Translations under genes and position numbers: made by a program | DNA from: Corydoras sp. C115 | Taxonomy: Eukaryota; Chordata; Actinopteri; Siluriformes; Callichthyidae | Assembly (NCBI GenBank): GCA_019802505.1 | Contig: JAFMOC010000002.1 | Location: forward strand, 3,725,001-3,789,000 | Direction: 5' to 3' | DNA length: 64,000 bases | Notes under the pieces: generated by a model | What the model was told of the DNA's origin: nothing | What the model saw: the letters and a program-made list of their open reading frames with translations, nothing else | The model's database searches: none | Shown: positions 10,091-22,801 of the stretch, one piece after another | How positions within the stretch are numbered: position 1 is the first letter of the stretch | How the letters are laid out: every line of letters begins with the position of its first letter

Positions 10091-11105
10091 TTATTTATTA
10101 GTATTTTATTTACACAAGAATTTTATAATTTAACAACATAATTATTTTTTTTTTTTTCCCAATTTGTGGTAAAGCTGTGCCATAAAATCATTATTTATTG
10201 TTGCCTTGTATTTTCTCCTGTTGTTTCATTTAAAAGATCAATATTATGACCTTTGACAGCACCTTATCAGCACCATATTTTTCCTTTATTTATTTTTATT
10301 TACAGTTAAAAGTTTATTTACATTTTAAAGTCTCTGCTTACACACACTGAAATGTGTTTTTGGTAAATAGAGTTAACCATGTGGTCCTGAATAACAGACA
10401 ATGCGTGCTATAAGTAATAATGACTAAAATTTTCTAATTTCAGACTGAGTGACAGTAACTAAGTGTTTATTAATGAAAGCAATTAAACTTATTAAAAACA
10501 TATAAACAAAATCTAGCTTACTAGGCATGTTAGTGAGTGCACCTTTGTCACATCCCTTGACACAATGAAACCTAGAAAGAGGATTTATCAATCACAAGAA
10601 CGGCTTTATTCACAGATTCCTTCTGTCCTGTGTATGGGTTAATGAGCTTGTCTTAATCTGCTCCATATGATCTTTCTGAACCCTGCGATGGAATCTCTCT
10701 TTTTGAACTGAAGCAATTATTAAGCTAAGGACCTTTTTTCCAATGTCTTGGCTCAGTTTGGGATTTTAAGGCTGCAATAATGGAAAAATTATAATTTACC
10801 TCTTTTAAGAGGCATCCTAAAGCAGTACCTCCTTAGTTGCAGTCTGAGCTTGTAAGACGCTTAGAAAATAAGAGTTCATTTAAATGCAGCTAATAACTCT
10901 TCAGTGCATTTATCCCAGCATTTATCCTGCATAAAAGGAGTGATTATTCCTTTAGATTCTAAAAGACTTTCAAATCATTTATTTAACAGCGATAGAGTGT
11001 GTAACACACGCTATAGGTAGCGTAGGGCGAACAGTTCAGAGATGCCGGAAATGGAATTTTCCTTTTCCCTTCACTTTTATTTACAGTATTTACAGACAGC
11101 TATTT

Positions 11106-11108
<3 letters not shown>

Positions 11109-11187
<79 letters not shown>
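11109..11187. repeat. (TA)n microsatellite
   Basis: About 39 uninterrupted TA units. Confidence 0.97.
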
Positions 11188-11190
<3 letters not shown>

Positions 11191-11659
11191 TTAGTAATGC
11201 ACTGATCAAAAGATAACTTCTTATTATAAGCTTCTGCAGAAGCTTATAATAACCATTGACCGCCAAATTATACAAGTTATTCTCACAATATATGCTCTCT
11301 GTGCGGGCGTCTACACCAAGGGCAAAAAAATCTCTCCACTCCTGGTTGCAACACGTTTATATCAAGAAAGCTCTGCCCCCGGGGTATACTGAACATCAAT
11401 TTGGAATCTACTTACTGATCACGTGTGGATTTCTCAAAAGTGTCGTTTCGCTAAGTTCTTCGCAACTTCATACTTAAGAACATTTTAAAATTTATGAGCC
11501 TTTCCCGAACACATCCGTAACTTATGTTGTTCTTATCGCACAGAAACACTAATAAACACTAATATTATAATAATAAATACTAATATTATCACCTGGAATT
11601 TGGTAATTTAATCACGTATTATTTTATACATTATCATTATTTTATAGATATCTTTAATT

Positions 11660-11872
11660 TCCAGATTTAAATTGCACATATGCATCAGGTAGGTTTTCAA
11701 CAGAACGCAGTAGTGCCATAATTGTTGTATGTGCTATGCTACACAACATTGCAGTTGGTGCTGGCTTAAGTCTTCCTGATGAAGAATTTGAGAATGAAGA
11801 GAGTGAAGATGGCATTCATGTTCCTGCCAAATACAGTTTATGCCTGATCTATTAGTTGAATTGCAAGCACTG
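11660..11872 (+). pseudogene. Harbinger-like transposase (HARBI1-type) C-terminal fragment
   Basis: An open stretch on the plus strand, too short for a simple ORF list, reads through STERSSAIIVVCAMLHNIA, followed by an acidic tail (LPDEEFENEESEDG) and a TAG near 11870. A hydrophobic stretch ending in C-A-x-L-H-N-I is characteristic of the C-terminal end of PIF/Harbinger nucleases and HARBI1-like proteins. A TTTCCAG just before it resembles a splice acceptor. I see no upstream catalytic part and no terminal repeats, so this is a decayed remnant. The match rests on one motif. Confidence 0.5.
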
Positions 11873-13889
11873 ATAGTTTGTGATACATCCTCTATTTTCT
11901 TCTTTGTTGGTGGAACAATCTTGTGCTTTGGAAAATAATGTAATATGTGTTTTTGTTCTACTTAATCAAGCTTATTTAGTTTGCTTCCAGAAAAGTGTAT
12001 ATTACGCTGTTGGTTTGCCATGCTTCTGAATAATGCATTCAGGTTAAAAGTGTACCTATTGATAAGCTTGCTTGGTAAGCGATTGGTCAAAAATTGGTTG
12101 TTTCCCACTTTTTATAACAGTAGCCTAATTTAAATATGATTATTTATTGTTTATATAGTTTTTTTTTTATATTTCCTGAATTAATTGTTTATTTTTTGTG
12201 CATTATAATAAGAGATTGTGTGGTAATCTGTGATTCAGTTTTCAACTGACAGTGCCTTTTCAGGGGAGGAGTATTCAAAAAATGACTTCAAAGTCTCTCT
12301 TAGTCTAGGAGACTTAAGAAGGCTTTTAGGAAAGCACCCTAAAATTAGCATCCTTATAGTCGTTCTTAATGTTTTTCGTAAATCGCTAAGAACTAAAAAA
12401 TACTTTAGTTTGTTAGTAATATACACAAGTCATACTTTCTAGCTATTCCAACATTGTTAGTTTTATGTGCTTAGATAACCTTGCTATAAGCAGAACACAG
12501 GTGTTCTGCACCCCTCGATTTCCCAGGTAGATGAAAAGCATTGCTTTAACAGTGCCTATTCTTTTAGGCCCTAGCAGGTCAGGGTCAACCACCAGTAGGT
12601 TTGGTAAGTATACGTTTTTGCATGTTTATGGTGTGGTGTATCATCACATTAAAAATTTTCTTTATTGTGTGATCTTGGTTTAATGTGCATTTGAGATATT
12701 ATTTCTTAAAGTTAATACACTTTTCATCTTCAGGTTTTCAATATACAATTATTGCTGATTCTCTATTTAGCTGGTGTTTAATTTAATGCATTTTTCCTCA
12801 CTTTCGGGGACTGAAATTTAAACCCAAAACTGTATCAATCCAACACTGTTGGAACAGTTGGAAAGCTGTCTTTTAATAAATCTTTAAAAAGAGGTTTTGT
12901 TAAGCTGCACAGATCAAACACAGTCTAATAAATTGCTGTATTTAACCCCCAGGTGCCCAGAACATAAGGCTGGTAATAAGATGAGTGCAAAAAGACATAG
13001 AAACATATGGAGGATCTGTAGGTAATTAGTAGGACTATTAATTAAAGCTCTATAAATATCATGGTAAAACATTGGCTCTCTTTTTTAAAATTGCCAGGAT
13101 GAAAAGATGAAGAACTAAAAGTTACTGAGAAAAAAGTATGATTGAGACTCTCAAGGATTTGTAGGTTAAGCTCCCATAAGGATTCTTGTGGTCTTTGCTT
13201 ACAATTGTTGACCCACACTCTGTGATTTTGATTGAGTATAACTCAAAATTACATAGTTGCAATTTGCATGGAATAGTTTACAATAAAGAAAAGCAATATA
13301 GTATAGTGAAAATCCTCTAGGAAATTATGCAAGACATCACTGAAAAATGAATAAAATTTGTGAAAAGTGGCAAGTCCAGTCTGCATAACCAACTATAATG
13401 ATAATAAAAATGTTTACATTTATTCCCCTGGTTAATTTGCACTTATAAGCAAATCAAGCTTAGTAAAATTTGGTTCCCTTCCTTACCAATTTTGCAAGGT
13501 AACCTACACACAATTTTAATACTATGTATTTTCTGTACATACTGCAGCATTGACAATAAAGTACTTTGAATTGACTCTGGTGCCAGATACAAGGTTTTAA
13601 AGTAGGGACAAAAAAATCTGGATGCTTATGGCTACTAGGACAGATTTATTATGCCACTGGTTAAAAACTCATGTATTTATGCATAGCCCTTGTTGCAGCC
13701 ACCATAAGGGGATAAAAACTAATTTAAAGAAGTTTAGCCTTATTAGTAAGATTAATCTAAAAGTCATGAGCATGAGAAGTGATTGTAGGAATATCCCACT
13801 GACTCAGTTTGTGTGTGGATATTTTTTCTTGGCTCTAGAGTTAGAGAGCAGTGAAACAAACTATAAAATCAAAATTCACAATAAAATAA

Positions 13890-13925
<36 letters not shown>

Positions 13926-14289
13926 TTTACGAGAGTATAACAGGGATTTAACAAGGGTAACAGAGGGTATAACAGGGATTAGATGTTTACAGATTTTTAC
14001 ATTTTTACATCTTTACAGAAGGTACATTTATTATCTAAGAAATAATCACAATTATACAATTATTATGATTATTATGCAATATTTAACTTTACAAAAAAGT
14101 TCCAGAAATCTCAAGAACAATGCACAGTTTTTTTTTTTATGTTTGTCAGTGCAGGTCTTTTGCTGAATATAACTTTAAATATTTCGTTATTTTAGATAAT
14201 AGCCCACTTCTCACAAACACTTGCTGTATTGAAAACCCAACTCTTACCATTACGTTAGACCAATAATGTCACAAATCACTGCTGGTCCC
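11873..14289. other. AT-rich DNA without recognisable genes
   Basis: Short inverted repeats occur near 12290-12315 (AAGTCTC/GAGACTT) and 12362-12393 (GTTCTTA/TAAGAAC), and a poly(A) run at 13897-13923. The block near 13545-13575 (GACAATAAAGTACTTTGAATTG) looks like the 3' end of a fish LINE, but nothing coding is attached. Confidence 0.5.
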
Positions 14290-14960
14290 GTGTAAAGTTG
14301 TGATAAGTGATGGAAGGAGCCAGGAAGCAATATAACCAAATGCGGTTTTAATAAAAATATCAAAAAGACAAACTTACAGGACTGGGTCACTGGAGAACAC
14401 ATAAGATAATGTTGATTCTTGTGCAACTAAAGATAAACAAAATAAGAATAAATAACAAAAACAGATCACATGACTGAAAACTGCATGAACAGAAGGGCAA
14501 ATGGACACACACAGTTATTTAACTTAAACAAGGAGGCAGAGTAAGGATAACAAGTTACATCCATCCATTATCTTCTGCTTTATCCTTTAGTAGAGTTGCG
14601 GGGGGGTTCCCCATGCCAATCTAGGGGAGAACGTTTCGGGTGCTGGGCAGATACACTCAGGACAGGGTGCCAATCTATCGCTGGGCACACACTCACTTAC
14701 ACAGATACACTTTATATGGGGTAATTTGGAGAGTTCAATTGACCTTGATCAATGTTTTTGGATCGTGGGAAACCCACACGGACACGGGGAGAACATGGAA
14801 ACTCGCTAGGGATTTGAACCGGGAATCCCTAGCGCTGAGAGGCGAATGTGATAACCACTAAGCCATCGTGCCGCCCAAGGCTAACAAGTTAATTAACTAA
14901 AATAGACCCAGGAAAATGAAAAAGAAAAGAACTTGAGGAGTGACGTGTCACTCTGCCACA
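14290..14960 (-). repeat. Possible diverged LTR interrupted by a SINE
   Basis: The sequence around the SINE at 14558-14876 has the layout of the LTRs at 6386 and 58084: GGTTTTAATAAAAAT near 14341 (polyadenylation region on the minus strand), AGTTAATTAACTAAA near 14886, and a terminal GTGACGTGTCAC palindrome before GCCACA at 14960. Without the SINE it is about 340 bp. The left end and target duplication cannot be fixed, so this is tentative. Confidence 0.4.
14558..14876 (-). mobile_element. tRNA-derived SINE, family A
   Basis: Minus-oriented, with an internal deletion in the GGAGGAAACC block. Flanked by AAGGATAACAAGTTA (14543-14557) and AAGGCTAACAAGTTA (14877-14891), a 15-bp target duplication with one mismatch. 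Confidence 0.85.
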
Positions 14961-17900
14961 CTGGCACACTGACTTGCTTTTTACATTTTTGCCTCCACCA
15001 TATTTCTAGCAATTCTCCCAACTCCGACCGGTTTCAGTGACCATAGCAAGACCATAGCAAAAATCAACAGCTGCTTTGTGTTGTTGTCTCCTGTAGCCAC
15101 ACATGTGCTGCCAGTATAACTTTATTTTGTTCCGTGGGAGTTGCGCCACTTGGCCTAAAATTCCAGCTACCGGCATAATATGTATTTTCTAATATACGTT
15201 ACCATGACAATTTTAAGGCACTCTTTCCATCAATTAACCGCAAAGTTTTCGGTCACAATTAATTGCCTGATCCCCAGTGTAATGGTAATGGTAGCTCAAC
15301 AATAGAGTGTCAGTTTTAGGCAGATCCTTTCTTTGAGAATCAGTAATGTGTCTCCTATTAAAGGAACAACTACGACAGATCAGCTGATGGTCACTGCCAT
15401 CAAAAAATGCAATGACGCTTTGGAATTCTTGGTAGAGAAATGGATTGTCTCCACCTAAAGAAGGTATGTCGTTTTTTACTCTGACTGGATATAAGCTTGT
15501 CAAAAGCAACCTCACTATCTCATCATGCAAGCTCCATTTGTATCACATGTCGCAATCTAACATGAAATAAAGAAAGAAGCACAGGCTCAATTCAACTTCT
15601 GCTCGAATCCAGAGATCTTAATTCCACCCTGTAATCAACTGCTGAATGCTAGAAATGATGAAGATCAAACACTAACTCTCCGGCCTACTAAGAATCTTCC
15701 CTTCATGGTTTGGAGAAGTAAGATTGCCGAATGCATTATGCTGTCAGATTACAGCATGAAGTGTGAGTACAGACAGAAGTGAGCAGAGGTCTTTATTGAT
15801 GCAAAATATATCTTTTTCAACTAAATAGCCACCAAGAGGACAAATATAAACAAAATATTTTTTTTGGTGATGACCACCAAACATGCCTCAAACTGAAACA
15901 AAAAGGTGGTAGAGGTTTAGAACTAGAGGAACACATAAAACATTGGAAAACATTCAGTTAAGTAACTCAGAACCTATGCAAAAAACTTTTTAAACCCAAA
16001 TTTTAAAATGTTATGCAAACAACTAAATGAAGCACATGACCACTAATTATTGGGACAGCATGTAAAAATTAACTTTTTATAAAACGTTGAAAATTGGTGG
16101 TCTGGCTGTAAACGGACTTCAACCCTATAACCAGAAAAAAACAGAATCAAAATACTGTCCAAAGATATTTAGTTGGACTCGTCCACTACGATTATGCCAG
16201 GGTGACACTGTAGTGGGTAAAGCACACAAGTGCACAGGGAAAGAAGAATGAAAGAGAAAGTTATGCCTCTGCCAAATGACCTCCCACATTATTTTTCTTT
16301 CATTTGTCCTCACATCTTATTTCGGACATGTGCAGAAAATGCAGTAAATAAAATAAATAAGTAAATAGAAGTTTAATTGACCTTTACTATCTACCTGTAA
16401 AAATCCATCTCTAAAGCAGAAATTCTCAAAAAGACAAAATCTTCTTAATTATATCTATTGTAGGAAAAAATAAGCAAGCATTGTAAATAAATAACATTTT
16501 ATGTAATTACTTATGTAATGCTCAGTCCATCTATCAGTTTTTACAATTTGTTTATATTTTGTATAAGTATGTATTCCATGATTTTAACCTGGTGACACTT
16601 AACAGAAGACTAATTTGAAGTCTAATGAGGTATCATACCCATTAAAGAGGCAAAGTGCTTTTATTAAAAAGAAGACAGAAAAGAAAATGAAAATAACAGT
16701 GTAAATTTTTGAAAGTTTAGTACCTAAACCACCATTTTAGGTAAAGGATTTTGCCCATTCGTCAATTTTCTCCATTTATAACTTAAAGAAAAACCCTATC
16801 AAAGATGACAAAATGTCTAGGTTAAATCCTGCAAGAAAGTACTGCAGTACTATAATTACAGACAATACACTGTACAACTTAAAATATTTTACTTTATTGC
16901 TGAATACATTTACAGAGGCTCAAAAGAAAAGGTCATGACTGATGGCCAATCCCATACTCTTAATACAAACTTCCTTAATTAGATTTTGTAACAAACCTTT
17001 GATTGGCATAGCGGCAACAGGAAACCCTTTGGGATCTTTGAACACAAACAACAATTATGACCTTTTCTCATGATTTTTGTAAATGACCCTGACTAGGCCA
17101 ATTTTAATTCTTTTTCATCATCTCAAGAAAAGTGGGGCACCACCAAGACTGGGGTCTTGATTAATTAATGACTGTGGATTACATGCAAGAGGATAGGAGG
17201 GGAAAGAAATACATTATTCCAGTCTTACATTCCTGCATTTAGTTTTCCTGGTAATCAGGCCGATCCTTGGTTCATATGATAAGGGTGGTTCAGCTTCTCT
17301 AAAATGAAACCAGGTCATGAGCTGCAAACATGGAATAATGATGGCTTACAAGGCTCATTTTAGAGTCTGCGTCTGCCACTGATTAACTGATATGAGTACA
17401 TGCTTAACAAAGAGTTATAATACAGGTGTCTATAAACATTTTGTTAAGTAATGAACAGTATACCATGACAATGATGATTGTGTTGGGTTAAACCAATCTG
17501 TTAAGGTATAAATCTATACCTTAGCTTTATACAAACGAATGGCTCTGTAAGAAGCATTTCAAGGTCCTTGAGTCATGGTACTGAAGTGTGTAACTAAACC
17601 GTTTTTTTCCAAACAGTATACATATTGTATATATTACAATAGAGTAAAAATAAATTGCAACAAAATAAAAAAAAGAATATCTCATAAAACATACATTTAA
17701 AAAGTGTTATTTTCCAAGGCAGTTCTGTTTTTTGGTGATTAATGTCTAAACAAAAAACGAGTCCAGCATACCTTGATTTGATAACTCAAGGTGAAACAGA
17801 TGGCACAGGCCTGCAGCTCACACAGTGACCTTTTTTTTCTAAAAGGTTGGAAGCAAAAACTGATAAAGGCAAGAAAATAAGAAATATGGGAGGAAGAAAT

Positions 17901-20103
17901 GCATTCATGTGTCTTCTGCATGGCACTATCAGCACCTCGGCTTTGCACAGCCTGGAACAGAATGTTTCCACCCATAGCCAGCGCACAACCCTGCCAAGAT
18001 AAGAGCTGCATTTGGCCAGCTGTGGAACTGTCAACCCGCACAGGAACATCCTGCCATCTGGCCTCCTTGCTTTACTGTGCAGTGAGCCGCAATGCCATGT
18101 AGCCGTCCACCTGCTCTCTGCACCAGCGGCCACCAAGGACCACTGAACATCACAGCGTTTACGCTGTGCAGTTTAGCAGTTTGAGCGTGCATGTTTAGTA
18201 CATACAGTATGTTGTATATATGCACATGCCTGGCCTGGTTAAATGACCTCTTTGGAAGATTGCTATGATAAGGGTAAAAAAAAGTATAAGTATGAAATAT
18301 AGAACGATAATGGCTGTGACCTCTCCAAGGACAGCGATCAGCAAACATTGCTTAGCAGGGTGTCTGGAGAAGCTGGGGAAATAAAGGTGATAAAGAAGGC
18401 TACCTTTGTTTTGTTAGATGTTTAATAAATGGCCTCGGAGATGCAGGTTGTTTCAAACAGATTTTAATGCAAGTTACTGAATAGACAACCAAGTGTACAG
18501 AAAATTCATCAATGGCGGGCAACCACGATTGATGAGAGAGCTTTCTCAAAGATCCAGCTTCGGTTTATAAACCTTAGGAGGCTGTCCTTTTCCTGTACAC
18601 AATCTGTAGGTAAAAGGAAATTTTTTCTGCACCCTTTTGACAAACACCCACAAACATCAAAGCAGCTATTTCTTTTATCCATGTTGTAATCATTGTTGGT
18701 CTAATGATGCAAAAATATTTTCACAATTTATATAACACTCATTGCTGTTTTTACACAATACACAACTAAAGTCAGATATCTGTACATGCTTTAACACAAT
18801 CTTAAATATTAAAGTGACAATATTTGAAATAAAAATATATTTTTATTGCTATTATATATACACCAATGTCTGTTAAGTACAGGTGAGTGGGTGTTTTTAA
18901 AAAAGTGGTTAAGTAAGTAAAACTAACACTTACATCAACTTTAACCTCAAAGAATGGGAGAGATTTTCATCCAGGGTATTGGATGGTATTTAGATAATGT
19001 TAACCTTTCTACTTTCCTTTCAACAAATAAATTTTAAACAAATACACTTACCAATGTATATGTACAATCTATTACTGTACAGTTATTGATTTGCATGCAG
19101 TGGACAAAATGCATAAGAAGGAACTGTGAAAGATCCTGTTCACTAATTAATCTACCTATTTGTTCTGCTTAAACACTGGATCACTTTGCAGTGCTACTTA
19201 ATTATTTACATACAGACACAGTGTCAGGGTCAAACCGCTACTGTCCGCAGCAAGAAGTGGAGTCTCCATTTAAACCATTTGTCTACAACAACAGAAAAGG
19301 CAGATAGAAATAAATTTACAAGAATTTTAATGCCCTCTGCCCTAAACATTTGTGGGGAAACAACATAATTATCTTCAGTTTTGTGTTTCTAGTAAAATGT
19401 GGACATAATTAATGTACACCCACACTCTTGCACGTACTCAGTTGTTAATTAATTAAATACATTGGCAATTGGGAGACAGTGGAACAATTTATATAATTCA
19501 TACATATATGGGTAATGTTCATAAATGTTTTAAACAAAATGTCAAAATGGAAAGTAAAAAGAAATGTGTCTATTTTTCTGAGAAACAATGTAATTGTTGC
19601 AGATGCAGAGATACCTCAATAAAATAAACTCAAAATAACATGAAACCACAGTTATTTTAACGACGCTAAAAATAAATTTAAAAACCACAAATTTCAACTT
19701 TTCATACTTTTTTAATGATAAACGAAAAAATACAAACCATTAAAATAAATCATTAAAGAAACGAGGGACTCTAGATTAACTAAAATGTGAGCAATGTTCA
19801 GAAAAAAAGTTTCGGTCATCGCTGCAATAATGGGATGATTAAAAAAAAAAAGGGGGCAGTGAAGCATGATTATCCAAAGCCAGGCTTTGGGTAAACAACA
19901 TTATTTGTCATTATTTTCTTTTTTATTAACATATTTGTTAATTTGTTGGGAATGTTAATTATTCTTGTATACACAGATTACAAAATCTTAAGTTAATAAA
20001 AAATATAGCTGGTGCAATTTATGAATGTTTTATTTAAATTAAAAGCATTTTGGGGAAAACCCCAGTGATTTTTAAGGCGTTTTTAAAAAGGGTAAAAAGT
20101 CAA
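14961..20103. other. AT-rich DNA without recognisable genes
   Basis: I read this stretch on both strands and find no exon, RNA gene or clear transposon end. Open frames of 60-116 codons (for example 17739-18348) show no motif I recognise and overlap each other on opposite strands. Confidence 0.5.
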
Positions 20104-20532
20104 TGTAACAGGATTTATTGAGGTAATATTCAAAATCAGTGACATAAACCCTAAAAAATATCGCGAATCTGCAAAACTGACGTAATCCGGAGACTGATAC
20201 CTCCATTGGAGCCACTGAGAGAGTGTAGTGGTAAAGTGGAAGACCCGTCCAGATGGTTTCTGTAGACCGGATCCAGGGTCCTACAGAAATACGACAAACA
20301 TTAACTAGTACGTGGCACGAAATCGTAACAGAAGCCGACTCAGAGCAGTCCAAGGCCGGAAGTGAAAACTTTTGTTGGAAGGTTGTGTGAGTGTAGTTCT
20401 TATAGGCTGGAGATGGGCAGGAGAATGAGAGTCAGCTGATCTTAATGAGTGGGAGAAGAGTGATAGAAAGGTGTCGAAAGGCGATACGAATAATGTCCCA
20501 AGGAAAGTGAAGGTGTGTGTGTATGTGTAACA
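20104..20532 (-). repeat. 3' LTR of the sushi-like element
   Basis: 429 bp bounded by TGTAACA at both plus-strand ends (TG...CA). On the minus strand AATAAATCC lies just before the 3' end, like the compact elements. The minus strand just before it reads AGAAGGTGGTAA, a plausible polypurine tract. Confidence 0.7.
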
Positions 20533-20796
20533 TTACCACCTTCTGAAAAAGGCTCCAGAATGGCCTCGGCATGGCGGTTGATCCCTAGGACGAGGAGCAG
20601 GTAGGTCCGGATGGTTCGTATGAAACTTCCTCATGAGTTCAATGTCCAAAATGTCCTCTGCCGATACACAGATTCTCTCCTCAGGACCAAACCCCTCCCA
20701 GTGCACCAGATATTGTAGCTTACATTGGTGCCGGAGGGAATTCAACAAGGAGGACACCGAGTAAAAATTTGGCTCGTCACCTTCGGAAGACTCCAA
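20533..20796 (-). pseudogene. Integrase C-terminal chromodomain fragment (sushi-like)
   Basis: The minus frame contains LQYLVHWEGFGPEE followed by DILDIELMRKFHTNHPD, the standard chromodomain ending of fish chromovirus integrases, which is thought to guide integration to chromatin marks. The frame is open to its stop, but the integrase core before it lies in another frame and much is missing between them. Confidence 0.8.
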
Positions 20797-21206
20797 GTTG
20801 GATTCCCTCTAAGTGGAATCCAGTGGACCAGAGAAAAAAGGGTTTAAGCAACAAAACAGGAAGTAGGATGGAAGCGCAGGTAGGATGGAAGTTTATGCTG
20901 AAAAGAAACCTCATTAATGACTGCCACAAAAAAGACCCAGAAATTTAGGAGAAATTTAGGAGAAGCACTCAGAACACGAAGAGTAGTCTTTTTGGACACA
21001 TTTAGACACGTTTGGACTAGTGCACTACTTCTTCAACCTATCGATGTACCTGAGTCCATACCTCCCCTCTATGAGTGAACCAAGCATCCACAGCAGGTGC
21101 CTTCGTGGCTGTCCTGTGCCATGGGGCAAAGGGCAGTTGATAACCCACTACGCATTGGAAAGGTGTAATTTATGTAGTGCTGAAGGGAGTTTTGAACAAT
21201 CTCTGC

Positions 21207-21818
21207 TCAAGAGTGATAATGAGACCAGTCCAAAGCATTATGATGTGCGTAAATCCTTAAAAATATGTTAAGCTCTTGTTGAGAGCATTTGCAGGCCTCA
21301 TTGGTCTGCAGGTGAAATCCCGAGAAGAGGTTAATGAAGTTGCCTAATTTTTCAAAAAACAGCAGACATAAATTGAGAACCTCGATCCAAATTGATGACC
21401 TCTGGAATACCAAAAGAAATAAACACCTGTCAAAATAAGAGTTTAGCTGTCTGAAAGGCATATGGTAGGCCCTTAAGGGGGAAAGGGAAAAAGGCATGAT
21501 AACTGATAAGATTACCGTATAGCCATTCGAAGAGGTCAAACCTGTGATGAAATTGAGCGCTATGTTGGACCAGGTTCTGTCCAGAATAGGAAGTGGATGT
21601 AATTTACCCGCTGGTAGTATATGAGGAATCTTACAAGTGGCACAAATAGAAGATGAGAGAACGAATCTTTGTACATCCGCTTGTAACGACTCCCACCAGT
21701 ATCTATGCAATATGATCTTGCATGCAGCACCCCCGGGGTGACCTGTACAAGGAGAGGTGCGGGCCCAAGTAATAATTTTATGGCAAGTAATTCTTGGTCC
21801 CCAATCCCATAATTGCAT
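21207..21818 (-). pseudogene. Integrase zinc-binding and core fragment (sushi-like)
   Basis: The minus frame has the GHPG start of the integrase zinc-binding region, RYWW, a CATCK finger half, and LPILDRTWSNIALNFITGL leading into the catalytic core. It then degenerates (later pieces include SNGYTVILSV), and the downstream catalytic residues are not in one frame. Confidence 0.75.
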
Positions 21819-22099
21819 TTAGCAGAATTAAACTCATTAGAAAAATAAGTAATTGGACGAGCTCGTGTCAATACCTCAGTGGTTTGGGATGCCCCACTAT
21901 TGGAGGCATCTACCTTCAAGATAAACTGCCGATTGAGTTGAGCGAGTATGGGGCCAGTATTAAAGCTTTCTTTCAGCATATGAAATGCCTGGTCTGCCTC
22001 GACATTCCAGCACAAGACCTTAGGGTTGCCTTTAAGACTGGATGTAAATGGCAGAGCGTTTCTACTGAAATTCTTGATAAAGCATCGATAGAAATTCAA
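21560..22099 (-). pseudogene. Reverse transcriptase thumb / RNase H fragment (sushi-like)
   Basis: The minus frame begins FYRCFIKNFSRNALPFTSSLKG, continues through the FxLxVDASNSGA RNase H start and reaches NYGIGDQELLAIKLLL. These are hallmark blocks between reverse transcriptase and RNase H of Gypsy-type Pol. It overlaps the integrase frame because of a frameshift. Confidence 0.85.
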
Positions 22100-22159
22100 G
22101 AAACTTCGAAAACTCTGTAAATCATGAGGAGAGGAGGGTGTAGGCTAAGCCACCATGGC

Positions 22160-22512
22160 TTTGACCTTCACCAGTTCTATTTCTATCCCCTTAGGCGAGA
22201 GAATAAAGCCCAAAAACGAAATGGAACTCTGATGAAACAAGCTTTTTTCCTGTTTTACATATAACCCATAAGTGATGAGGCAAGACAGAACCCGATGCTC
22301 CAACGCAATATGCCATTCCAAATTCTGCGAAAAGAAATCATCATTAATAAAAGCCTGGAAGACAGTTGGGGCATTGATGAGGCCAACATGAAGACACAGT
22401 TCTCATAATGACCTGAGGTGGTGATAAAAGCCGTCTTCCATTCTTTCCCCTCATGGATACAAACCAAATTATATGCATTTCTCAGGTCTAATTTCGTAAT
22501 AATCTGCACCAT
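22160..22512 (-). pseudogene. Reverse transcriptase palm fragment lacking the YxDD box
   Basis: The minus strand reads ITKLDLRNAYNLV, then EWKTAFITTSGHYE, and after a frame change AFINDDF joined directly to FSQNLE. In intact Gypsy polymerases these last two blocks are separated by the segment with the catalytic YxDD. Here that segment is deleted, so this copy cannot code active polymerase even if its frameshifts are ignored. Confidence 0.75.
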
Positions 22513-22801
22513 TCAAATGCTCTAATTTGGATGGCATCAGCGGAACCAGGTACAGGAAATGTTTAGTAGCTTTGTTAAGTTCACAAAAATCTATACACAG
22601 ATATATTTCCCCGTCAGCTTTGGGAACAAAAAAAAGAATCTGCAAGAGAATGAGATGGACATATAAATCTGTTGTGGAAAGCCTCAGAAATATAGCTATT
22701 CATGGAACGTGACTGAGAGTGAGTAAGGACGAGTGCGTGGCAATTTGGCCCAGAGCACAACTCGATCGCACAATCGTAGTGCCGATGAGAGGAAGCCATT
22801 T

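Larger units (their letters stand above)
8593..11640. other. AT-rich DNA, two long (TA)n tracts, no gene seen
   Basis: I see nothing coding. TA microsatellites occupy 10003-10084 and 11109-11187. The open frames across them (Ile-Tyr repeats) are artefacts of the repeat. Confidence 0.6.

Noticed and set aside
9932..10141. ORFs of Ile-Tyr repeats, here and at 11090, 25294, 35018 and 46538
   Set aside because: They are translations of (TA)n microsatellites, not genes.
17739..18348. Cluster of overlapping ORFs on both strands, up to 116 codons
   Set aside because: No motif, splice structure or family resemblance; frames overlap mutually and look like chance.
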